Below are positions 25,067 to 32,298 of a stretch of DNA of 64,000 bases, in pieces (position 1 is the first letter of the stretch; each line of letters starts with the position of its first letter). The notes below the pieces were generated by a model. It saw nothing but the letters and a program-made list of their open reading frames with translations, was not told the origin of the DNA and searched no databases. The DNA is from CAYQJL01 sp964612295 (lineage in GTDB: Bacteria; Eisenbacteria; RBG-16-71-46; CAIMUX01; WJJG01), in the NCBI GenBank assembly GCA_964612295.1, contig CAZTDY010000013.1:1-64000 (forward strand), written 5' to 3'. A program made the position numbers and the translations under genes.

Positions 25067-26031
25067 CGTGCCGGCACCTCCACTCCGATCACCTTGGGCC
25101 TAATCTTGTCGATGAGCGGCTGGGCCATGTTCATCAAGAGGACGGCGAAGACTGCGCCGTCCGGCCAGACGCCGAAGGTGCGGATGAGAACCGTGAGCAG
25201 ACCACAGCCGAGGCCGAAGACGACCTGGGCCCATCCATTGACCGGTGAGGTCGCGTGGTCAGTGGCCAGGAAGAACGCCGCGAACACCGTGAGCCCGGAG
25301 AACAGATGGAACAGAGGTCCGGGGTAGCTGGCGGGATCCGCCGCCTGGAAGATTGCCGCGGTGATGCCGACGGTTGCCAGATAGGAGAGGGGGATTCGCC
25401 AGGCGATATGACCTCGCAGGATCAGGTAGATCCCTCCGATGATCAGCCACAACGCCATCGAGGATCCCACTCCGCCGAGCTGCTGACCCCAGATCAAACC
25501 GCCGATCGGGAAACTCTGGACGGCTTCCACTCCATAGGCGCGCCAGGCCACGAGTGGTTCGAGGACCGGAACGCTCAGGTCCCAGGAGGTGAACTGCGCG
25601 GCGGTGTTGAGACGCAGAGGCCAGGAGAAGAGGATGATGGCATAACTGAGGAGAGGCGGACAGAAGGGGTAACTCCCCATGCCGCCGAAGAAGTGCTTGC
25701 CCAGCACCACCATTATGAGTGAGGCCATCAGAACCAGCCACCAGGGCGCGGCCGCATGGAGCAGGAGACCCAGAATGAGCCCCTGAACCAGTACGGATCC
25801 GTCCGCCAGGTATCCCGGTTGGTTGCGCAGACGTGCGACGACCCACTCGAACAGGATTGCGCTGCCGACTGCCAGCAGAACCGTCTGAACCCCGGCCAAT
25901 CCCCACAGGAGGAAGCCGGCGATCGTTGCTGGCAGAAGCGCGATCAGCTGGTTGAAGTAGATCTCGGGCACGCTGCTCCCGTCGTGGGTGTGGGGAGGTG
26001 TCGCCACACTCAGAAGCGGGGAGCGTTTCAT
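25063..26031 (-). CDS. rnfD: Rnf complex subunit D
   Basis: The 322-aa polytopic subunit carries the RnfD segments FPxxxLSYAIILFSWPL-like (SYPFCPPLLSYAI), HIAWRIPLSYLAT and FFLATDHATSPVNGWAQ. The covalent FMN motif (SGAT-type, expected after FSWPL) is not recognisable; that stretch reads SWDLSVPVLEPLVAW. The ATG at 26031 follows GGAGGG, and the longer reading to 26277 runs into rnfC. It lies 28 bp downstream of rnfC. Confidence 0.9.
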   Translation of the reverse strand: MKRSPLLSVATPPHTHDGSSVPEIYFNQLIALLPATIAGFLLWGLAGVQTVLLAVGSAILFEWVVARLRNQPGYLADGSVLVQGLILGLLLHAAAPWWLVLMASLIMVVLGKHFFGGMGSYPFCPPLLSYAIILFSWPLRLNTAAQFTSWDLSVPVLEPLVAWRAYGVEAVQSFPIGGLIWGQQLGGVGSSMALWLIIGGIYLILRGHIAWRIPLSYLATVGITAAIFQAADPASYPGPLFHLFSGLTVFAAFFLATDHATSPVNGWAQVVFGLGCGLLTVLIRTFGVWPDGAVFAVLLMNMAQPLIDKIRPKVIGVEVPAR

Positions 26032-26059
26032 CGTTTCCCTCCTGCGTCGCCTGTAGGCT

Positions 26060-27361
26060 TTATTCGATTGTCTCGGCTTCGGCCGCGGCCAGAGCGTCCG
26101 CTTCAGCCAGCGCTTCGGCCTGCAACTGTCCGTAGCGATCGATTGCGTAACGCATGTACTGCACCAGGGGCCGCCTTGCCGGACAGACAAAGGCGCACGC
26201 GCCGCACTCGATGCAGGCGGATGCGCCCATGACGTAGGCCTCCTCGGCGAGAGCGAACTCGGCGTGACGAGCGACAAGGCTCACCTGGATGTTCACCGGG
26301 CAGATCTGCACGCACCGTCCGCAGTTGATGCACGGATTCTCGGTCAGCGCCGTGACCTCGCCGGCCGCGATGAGAGTGAGGCCGTCGGTTCCCAGGGTGA
26401 CGGGAGCGCCCAAGTCGAACTGGGCGTTTCCTTGCCAGATCCCGCCCAGCAGGATGCGATCACCTTCTTCGACCTTGATCTCCAGCTGCTCCAGAACGTG
26501 ACCGACCGGGGTGCCCACCGGGACCTCGACCAACGTCGGTTGGCCGCCGCCCTTGGGCGTGACGGTCAAATACTTGGTGGTTCGGGGCCGGCCCGTCTTC
26601 ACCGCCCGGAGAGCCAGGCAGAGATGCTCGGCCGTCACATAGAAGACGCCGGCCTCCCGCGCGCCTTCGGGCGTGATGTTGCCGACGCCTGCCGCGCGGG
26701 CGAGGATCAAGCGCCAGTGCGAGTCGGGATATCGCTCGACCACCGGGAGGATCTCGAGTCCCGCCACTCCGCTGACCTGCCCCTCCTGTCCGGCGGGAAC
26801 CGCCAGGACGAGGCGAGCCCCGTCCGCGATCCGGCCCAGGCCCTCGATCGCCTCGGCCAACTCGGCCTGTCCCTCGGTCACGAAGTGGGCTTGGACGCCC
26901 AAACCAGGCTCCCGATCGACCCCCATGATGATCACGGTCCGGGGCGTGACCCCGGCGGCCTGCCAGGGCAACACGATCCCGAGGGCCGACAAGGCTTCGA
27001 GCAGATCTTCCGGCTCGGCGGCGCGGGGGTCTTCCAACGTGGGCTCCTGCATCCACACGTCCTCGACGCCGGGAGGCTGCTTCACCTCGACGGTCCGGAG
27101 GTCTTCACCCGAGGCCGCGCGGATGCCACCGATCCCGGTGACCTCGCCGGTAATCGGCGCGTGGATGGTGTCACGCTTCGCGCCCGTGGCGAGCGGTTGT
27201 CCGCACATCACCTGCTGGCCCACCGGGACTAGGGTCGCCAGCTCGGCCGACGGAAGCGGCAGACGCACCTCTGTAGGGGCCGCCAATGACTGCAGGGGGG
27301 CGCCGGGACTGTCCATCGCAATCCGCGGTTTCACCAACCCCAAGAACCGCTTGCTGCTCAC
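26060..27361 (-). CDS. rnfC: Rnf complex subunit C (NADH-binding side)
   Basis: The 433-aa protein has an RnfC N-terminal barrel (residues 30-100), a Rossmann-like NADH/FMN region, an SLBB domain (about 300-350) and two [4Fe-4S] motifs, CINCGRCVQIC and CIECGACAFVC. It is the peripheral subunit that exchanges electrons with NAD+/NADH. A GTG at 27361 is chosen because GAGGAGG lies 5 bp upstream; the reading to 27496 lacks such a site. The decaheme cytochrome gene ends 38 bp upstream, which suggests one transcript. Confidence 0.93.
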   Translation of the reverse strand: MSSKRFLGLVKPRIAMDSPGAPLQSLAAPTEVRLPLPSAELATLVPVGQQVMCGQPLATGAKRDTIHAPITGEVTGIGGIRAASGEDLRTVEVKQPPGVEDVWMQEPTLEDPRAAEPEDLLEALSALGIVLPWQAAGVTPRTVIIMGVDREPGLGVQAHFVTEGQAELAEAIEGLGRIADGARLVLAVPAGQEGQVSGVAGLEILPVVERYPDSHWRLILARAAGVGNITPEGAREAGVFYVTAEHLCLALRAVKTGRPRTTKYLTVTPKGGGQPTLVEVPVGTPVGHVLEQLEIKVEEGDRILLGGIWQGNAQFDLGAPVTLGTDGLTLIAAGEVTALTENPCINCGRCVQICPVNIQVSLVARHAEFALAEEAYVMGASACIECGACAFVCPARRPLVQYMRYAIDRYGQLQAEALAEADALAAAEAETIE

Positions 27362-27399
27362 TGTTCCTCCTCGTATCAAGAAGGTCTCTATGGCTTGTG

Positions 27400-28170
27400 T
27401 TACTTCATGTGGCAGGTCTTGCAGACCGTATCGGCATCTTCTTTCGAGCGGCTGAAGAAACTGAACTTCTCCTGCTCCTGATGACATCGGGTGCACTGGT
27501 TGTGGTACGCATCCGCGCTGCGGCTGGCCACATGGCAGGCCTCACAGGTGTGCTCCTCGATGTCGGTCAGCTCGGCGTGGTCCAGGTCATCGGGCTCGAA
27601 CTCATCGTCGGGATGACAGGCATCGCACGACTGAGCCTCGCCTTCGCCGCTTTGGTGGCAAGCCGCGCAGGCCATGACCAATTGCTCGTCATCTTCAGCC
27701 GTGGCGTGGCATGCACTACAATTGTGGCCCGCCAGAATCAGGTCGAGGTTTTCGTCGTCATCTTCATCATGACACTCGGCGCAGGACGAAGCTGCCGGTG
27801 GAGGGGTCGGACGGGTGAGTTCTTCGTGGGAGTGGCAGTCGATACAGTCAGTGTAGTCTTCGTCGGTGAACTCCGCGTGAAGGTCGCCGATGTCCTCGTC
27901 TTCCCACTCGTAGATCTCGAAGCTGTCCTCGTGATGGCAGAGCGTGCAGTTCTTCTCGACCTCTTCGGTGAGAAGCTCGTGATGGCACTGGGCGCACTCG
28001 TGCTCCTCGTGTTGGTCATGGGGGAAGAGGACGGCACCGCCGGCGTTGTCGAAGAAGACTCGTTTGGGAGATTCGAGGTCTTTTGCAGGTAGGGCGTAAC
28101 CGGCCAAACCAAGGATGAGAAAGATGATGCCCACCGCAAATACCAGACCGACTCGTTTTGTCTGATTCAT
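27400..28170 (-). CDS. Periplasmic decaheme cytochrome c
   Basis: The 256-aa protein has an N-terminal signal/anchor helix (residues 8-27) and ten CXXCH heme c motifs (CAQCH, CTLCH, CIDCH, CAECH, CSACH, CAACH, CDACH, CEACH, CTRCH, CKTCH). It is strongly acidic, with Asp/Glu runs between hemes. Its place just ahead of rnfC parallels Desulfovibrio-type rnf operons and MmcA of Methanosarcina, where a multiheme cytochrome exchanges electrons with Rnf on the outer face of the membrane. The ATG at 28170 begins the recognisable signal sequence; the reading to 28215 adds 15 residues without support. Confidence 0.9.
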   Translation of the reverse strand: MNQTKRVGLVFAVGIIFLILGLAGYALPAKDLESPKRVFFDNAGGAVLFPHDQHEEHECAQCHHELLTEEVEKNCTLCHHEDSFEIYEWEDEDIGDLHAEFTDEDYTDCIDCHSHEELTRPTPPPAASSCAECHDEDDDENLDLILAGHNCSACHATAEDDEQLVMACAACHQSGEGEAQSCDACHPDDEFEPDDLDHAELTDIEEHTCEACHVASRSADAYHNQCTRCHQEQEKFSFFSRSKEDADTVCKTCHMK

Positions 28171-28474
28171 GATTTCGGTTCCGTTTCCCAGGACTGTTCC
28201 AAGGCCCAACCACACGGACCACGTGTGCCTGTGGGCGAAGCGGGCACAGGCCCAACCAGCCCCCAGGAGTTGGCTCCAAATCAGAGAATGGAGGCTACTT
28301 GAGACATACGGAGGCTGTCAAGAATCGTCGGACACGGGCGGCATTAGATCTATTAATCCGGAGGATTGCTGACCAGGCAGGACGCCTGAACCCCTCACTT
28401 GGCGCGGACGGGAACTCATCCCGCAGGGGACCCGCAGGACGAATCAGGCGGAAGGTTAGACAAAGTACAAACTG
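28171..28474 (-). promoter_or_regulatory. Leader/promoter region of the decaheme-rnf operon, with two hairpins between direct repeats
   Basis: No gene is seen in these 304 bp. An exact 11-bp direct repeat AGGCCCAACCA lies at 28202-28212 and 28248-28258. Between the copies are two perfect hairpins: CACACG/CGTGTG (28211-28227, 5-nt loop) and GCCTGTG/CACAGGC (28227-28251, 11-nt loop). On the minus strand a TTGACA at 28316-28321 could be a -35 element, but the matching -10 (TAGCCT) is poor. A CCCGCAGG duplication lies near 28420-28440. No intrinsic terminator with a U-run is seen. Confidence 0.4.
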
Positions 28475-28549
28475 GGTGGGAGACGGGATTTGAACCCGCG
28501 ACCTCGTGAGCCACAGTCACGCGCTCTAACCAACTGAGCTACACCCACC
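28475..28549 (-). tRNA. tRNA-His (GTG anticodon)
   Basis: The minus-strand sequence folds as a full cloverleaf. It has an acceptor with the extra 5' G typical of tRNA-His pairing with C73, D-arm GCTCAGTTGG, anticodon loop CTGTGGC (anticodon GTG) and T-loop TTCAAAT. One T:T mismatch sits at acceptor pair 6-67. CCA is not encoded. A short dyad TGGCA-aacac-TGCCA (28555-28569) lies just upstream of the 5' end. Confidence 0.93.
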
Positions 28550-28843
28550 AGGTATGGCAAACACTGCCAAAGAGCGTACAAATCCCCCTCGCGCACCGGA
28601 TCGGAATCCAGAAAACGCAGGAAGGATATGGACAACCCATGCTAGCGGGGCGGGGTGTCCGGGTGCAAGGGTTTTTGATCCGCCGCTCCAGCAAAGCCGG
28701 TAATACTCTACATACAATGTTCTAGGGTTGGCATCCGGCAGGCCCGGCGTTAGAATCCTCCTCTTGTCAAATACCAGGGGCAGGGTCTCATCCATCGCCT
28801 TTTTGGGGCGGTTTGGATAAACCCTATGAGCCAGGAGGATTCC
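28550..28843. other. Intergenic region between tRNA-His and REC regulator
   Basis: These 294 bp have no convincing gene. They must hold the tRNA-His promoter (minus) and the promoter of the regulator (plus). A TGGCAT-CCGGC-AGGC string near 28724 resembles a sigma-54 site only in its -24 half. Nothing else is recognised. Confidence 0.4.
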
Positions 28844-29839
28844 GTGAAAGGGCGCGTGCTGATCATCGATGACGAGCCTGAAATCAGGCGAAACCTGACC
28901 ATCGGTCTTACCCAGGAAGAATACGAGGTCGTGGCTTGCCCCGACGGAATCTCCGCGATCCACGAGCTCGATCGATCGCGGGCCCACGGCGTGGGCTTCG
29001 ACTACCTGGTGACCGATATCTTCATGCCGGATATCGACGGTCTCAAGATCCTGAAAGTCATCAAGAGCCAGTACCCGGAGCTGCCGGTTCTGGTGATCAC
29101 CGGATTCGGGGATGATCGCCTCAAGATGACGGCCCTGTCCGAGGAAAACACGGGCTACCTGGACAAACCCTTCGAGATCTCCGATCTGGTCGCATCACTG
29201 GAGCAACTCTCATCCGGCACGACCACGCTGAAGGCGGCGGATGAGTCTGCACCGGCCCAGCTTCAGGGAACCCGTGAGTCGGCCAGCGCCTACCTGACGG
29301 TTCGAATCACCGACGATGCACGGAGCATGGACATCTTCAACGAACTCCGGCAGCTGGACGGCATCGAGAGCTGCGATGCGGTTCGCGGGGACGTTGATGT
29401 CATCCTGCTGGGGCAGGCTTCAAGCGTCGAGGGGATCCAAGCCCTCTTCGATCGCGTTGCGGCGATCGAAGGCGTCGAGATCGCGTCGCAGTCGGCCATC
29501 GAACGTCCCAAACTGGACCAGGACGTGGACGACTTCGTCAAGATCTACCAGAAGGCCGTCAAGGGCAGCACCACGGAGGTCGCCAGACGACAGCCGGGAA
29601 CGACCAGCTACATCATCGTCGACATCGACAAGGATGCGATTCAACAGATCTTCACCACCGTCTTCTTCATCGATGAGGTCATGTTCTGCGATCTCATCGA
29701 GGATGGGACCAAACTGGTCGGGATGATCACCGGCCAGGGTGCAGTTGGACGCACGCCGCGGATCATCGAGAAGATCTCCGAGATCGAAGGTGTCTTGCGT
29801 GTGCGGGAGGCCAAGGTCATCAAGATGCTCGACGACTAG
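28844..29839 (+). CDS. Response regulator receiver fused to two AsnC/Lrp-like ligand-binding domains
   Basis: The 331-aa protein starts with a receiver domain: acidic pair DDEPE, phospho-acceptor Asp in TDIFMPDIDG, and switch Lys in YLDKPFE. After a short linker come two RAM-like alpha/beta units (about residues 145-215 and 250-330; AYLTVRITDDARSMDIF and SYIIVDIDKDAIQQIF) of the kind that binds amino acids in Lrp/AsnC proteins. No DNA-binding domain is visible. It may act by protein contacts or small-molecule binding. The GTG at 28844 is preferred over the ATG at 28826 because AGGAGG lies 5 bp before it. It precedes the second NADH-dehydrogenase-like set. Confidence 0.75.
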   Translation: MKGRVLIIDDEPEIRRNLTIGLTQEEYEVVACPDGISAIHELDRSRAHGVGFDYLVTDIFMPDIDGLKILKVIKSQYPELPVLVITGFGDDRLKMTALSEENTGYLDKPFEISDLVASLEQLSSGTTTLKAADESAPAQLQGTRESASAYLTVRITDDARSMDIFNELRQLDGIESCDAVRGDVDVILLGQASSVEGIQALFDRVAAIEGVEIASQSAIERPKLDQDVDDFVKIYQKAVKGSTTEVARRQPGTTSYIIVDIDKDAIQQIFTTVFFIDEVMFCDLIEDGTKLVGMITGQGAVGRTPRIIEKISEIEGVLRVREAKVIKMLDD

Positions 29840-29966
29840 GCCCCGCGGGAGGCGCGGTCGTTGGGGGAGGATGCGGTGGGGCCGGTGGCTCAGGCACCGG
29901 TCTCGATGCCGCTATTGAAGACGACTCACCATCCACTTTCGAACCTTCACCGATCAGGACAGAACT

Positions 29967-30467
29967 ATGGCACGCGTTGAAGAAAGCTTTGGATACCGGC
30001 TCTGGCGCTACGATGGACAGCCCGGGGAGCTCATTCCCCTGCTGCAATCGGCACAGGAGCACTTCGGCTACGTTCCCCGCCGGGCGATCAAGTACATCTC
30101 CGAGGTCACCGATGTGCCGGAATCGACCATCTACGGCGTGATCACGTTCTACAGCCAGTTCCGGCTGCAGCCGATGGGCAAGTTCGTGGTGCGCGTGTGC
30201 GCGGGAACAGCCTGTCATGTCTCCGGTGCCAAGGTGCTGATCGATGCTGTACAAGACGAGCTGGGGATCGAGGTGGGGGACACCTCCGAGGACGGGATGT
30301 TCACCCTGTTCACCGTGGCCTGCCTGGGGTGCTGCTCCCTGGCGCCGGTGATCATGATCAATGACGACACCCACGGGCGTCTCACGCCGGCCTCGGTGCG
30401 CAAACTCATGCGCACCTACCGCCGCAAGGCGGCGAAGCCTGCTGAGACGGCCCCGAAAGCGCAATAA
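29967..30467 (+). CDS. NuoE-like [2Fe-2S] subunit
   Basis: The 166-aa protein is of the NuoE/HydC family. It has the N-terminal helical segment LLQSAQEHFGYVPRRAI and [2Fe-2S] ligands C-GTA-C (VCAGTACHVSG) and CLGCC. It would work with the NuoF-like protein 44 bp downstream, passing electrons between the FMN site and other clusters. It is separate here, whereas in the minus-strand operon NuoE is fused to the NuoG-like chain. Confidence 0.92.
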   Translation: MARVEESFGYRLWRYDGQPGELIPLLQSAQEHFGYVPRRAIKYISEVTDVPESTIYGVITFYSQFRLQPMGKFVVRVCAGTACHVSGAKVLIDAVQDELGIEVGDTSEDGMFTLFTVACLGCCSLAPVIMINDDTHGRLTPASVRKLMRTYRRKAAKPAETAPKAQ

Positions 30468-30511
30468 TCACGGTCACTCCATACGCACGACCCGAGCGGA
30501 GACATAAGGCA

Positions 30512-32290
30512 ATGAAAAGAGTCTTGGTGGGCATGGGAACATGCGGGCTTTCGGCGGGAGCCCAAGATGTCTACGACAAGCTGAAGGCGCTGATCACAGC
30601 GGAGCCGAGCACTTGTACGCTCGATATTACCGGATGCATCGGCATGTGCTATCGAGAGCCGCTCGTCGAGGTGCGGGAGAATGGTGATCGCGTGATCTAT
30701 GGCGGGGTCGATGCGGCCAAGGCCGAAGAGATCTTCACGCAACACATCAAGGCCGAGACCACCCTGGGCGAGAACATCGTCTACCGCCTCAAGGCCGATG
30801 GGACCAGTGAAGGCGCCGAGATTGCCTTCATGGATCCGCAGGAGCGCATCGTGCTGCGCAACTGCGGCGTGATCGATCCGGAGTCACTGCCGGACTACGA
30901 AGAACGGGGCGGCTACGAAGCCCTGCGCAAGGCCCTCGCCGAGATGACCCCCGAGGGGATTATCGAGGAGATGAAGGCCTCCGGGCTCCGCGGGCGGGGC
31001 GGCGCCGGATTCCCGACCGGGCTGAAGTGGTCCTTTGCCGCTCAGAATGAAGGCGACGTGAAGTACGTCGTCTGCAACGCGGACGAGGGTGACCCCGGGG
31101 CATTCATGGATCGTTCGGTGCTGGAAGGTGATCCGCATGCCGTGCTCGAAGGAATGATCATCTGCGCGCGCGCGATCGGGGCCAGCTTCGGATACATCTA
31201 CTGCCGCGCGGAATACCCTCTGGCGATCAAACGTCTGACGATCGCGATCGAAGCCGCCCGCGAGAAGGGTTATCTCGGAGAGAACATCCTCGGATCCGGC
31301 TTCACGTTCGACCTGAAGATCAAACAGGGGGCCGGCGCTTTCGTGTGTGGTGAGGAGACCGCCCTGTTTGCCTCGATCGAGGGCGAGCGGGGTATGCCCC
31401 GTATCCGTCCTCCTTTCCCGGCGGAGAAGGGCCTCTGGCAGAAGCCCACCAACAACAACAATGTCGAGACCTACGCGAACGTGCCCTGGATCGTCTCGAA
31501 CGGTGCGGCCGCTTACGCGAAGTTCGGGACCGAGAAGAGCAAGGGTACGAAGGTCTTCGCGCTGGCCGGCAAAGTGAATCACGGCGGTCTGGCCGAGGTG
31601 CCGATGGGCACCTCGATCAATGATCTGGTGTTCAAGATCGGCGGAGGCATCAAGGAAGACCGGGAGTTCAAGGCTGTGCAGATGGGCGGGCCCTCCGGCG
31701 GCTGCATCCCGGCGGCCCTCGGTGACACCCCGGTCGACTTCGAGAGCATCCCTCAGACCGGCGCGATCATGGGCTCGGGCGGCATGGTGGTCGTCGACGA
31801 CAAGACCTGCATGGTCGAGATTGCCAGGTTCTTCCTCGAATTCACGCAGAACGAGTCGTGCGGGAAGTGCACCTTCTGCCGGATCGGCACGCTCAGGATG
31901 CTGGAAGCCCTGGAGCGCATCACGCGCGGCGAAGGGGCCCCAGAGGATCTCGCCAAACTCGATCAATTGGCCATTCAGATCCGTGAAGCGAGCCTCTGCG
32001 GGCTGGGGCAGACGGCGCCCAATCCCGTGCTGACGACGATGAAGTACTACGCGGACGAGTACAATGCCCACATCTTCGACAAATGCTGTCCGGCCAAATA
32101 CTGCGAGCCCCTGGTTGACTTCTTCATCGATGCGGATGCCTGTACAGGTTGTACGCTGTGCGCAAAGAAATGCCCGGTGGATGCCATCGCCGGCGAGCCG
32201 AAGAAGCTTCATATCATCGATAACGAAGCCTGTGTCAAGTGCGGCCACTGTATCACCAGCTGCAACTTCGGCGCAGTGTATAAGGACTGA
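30512..32290 (+). CDS. NuoF/HydB-like NADH-binding flavoprotein subunit
   Basis: This 592-aa chain has the HydB-type layout. It starts with a thioredoxin-like [2Fe-2S] domain (MGTCGLSAGA, CIGMC). The NuoF core follows, with GRGGAGFPTGLKWS, an FMN/NADH pocket, an SLBB domain and the N3 cluster ESCGKCTFC...SLCGLGQTAPNP. Two C-terminal [4Fe-4S] motifs end the chain (CTGCTLCAKKC and CVKCGHCITSC). The extra ferredoxin domains are those of bifurcating HydB/NfnABC-like enzymes rather than respiratory NuoF. It lies 8 bp upstream of the GltD::NuoG gene. Confidence 0.93.
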   Translation: MKRVLVGMGTCGLSAGAQDVYDKLKALITAEPSTCTLDITGCIGMCYREPLVEVRENGDRVIYGGVDAAKAEEIFTQHIKAETTLGENIVYRLKADGTSEGAEIAFMDPQERIVLRNCGVIDPESLPDYEERGGYEALRKALAEMTPEGIIEEMKASGLRGRGGAGFPTGLKWSFAAQNEGDVKYVVCNADEGDPGAFMDRSVLEGDPHAVLEGMIICARAIGASFGYIYCRAEYPLAIKRLTIAIEAAREKGYLGENILGSGFTFDLKIKQGAGAFVCGEETALFASIEGERGMPRIRPPFPAEKGLWQKPTNNNNVETYANVPWIVSNGAAAYAKFGTEKSKGTKVFALAGKVNHGGLAEVPMGTSINDLVFKIGGGIKEDREFKAVQMGGPSGGCIPAALGDTPVDFESIPQTGAIMGSGGMVVVDDKTCMVEIARFFLEFTQNESCGKCTFCRIGTLRMLEALERITRGEGAPEDLAKLDQLAIQIREASLCGLGQTAPNPVLTTMKYYADEYNAHIFDKCCPAKYCEPLVDFFIDADACTGCTLCAKKCPVDAIAGEPKKLHIIDNEACVKCGHCITSCNFGAVYKD

Positions 32291-32298
32291 GGCGTTCC

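Noticed and set aside
28555..28569. Sigma-54-like string TTTGGCAGTGTTTGC before tRNA-His
   Set aside because: GG-GC spacing is 10 bp, not 12; it is better described as a small dyad.
28721..28737. Sigma-54 promoter before the REC regulator
   Set aside because: Only the TGGCAT half fits; the -12 half is AGGC and not TTGC.
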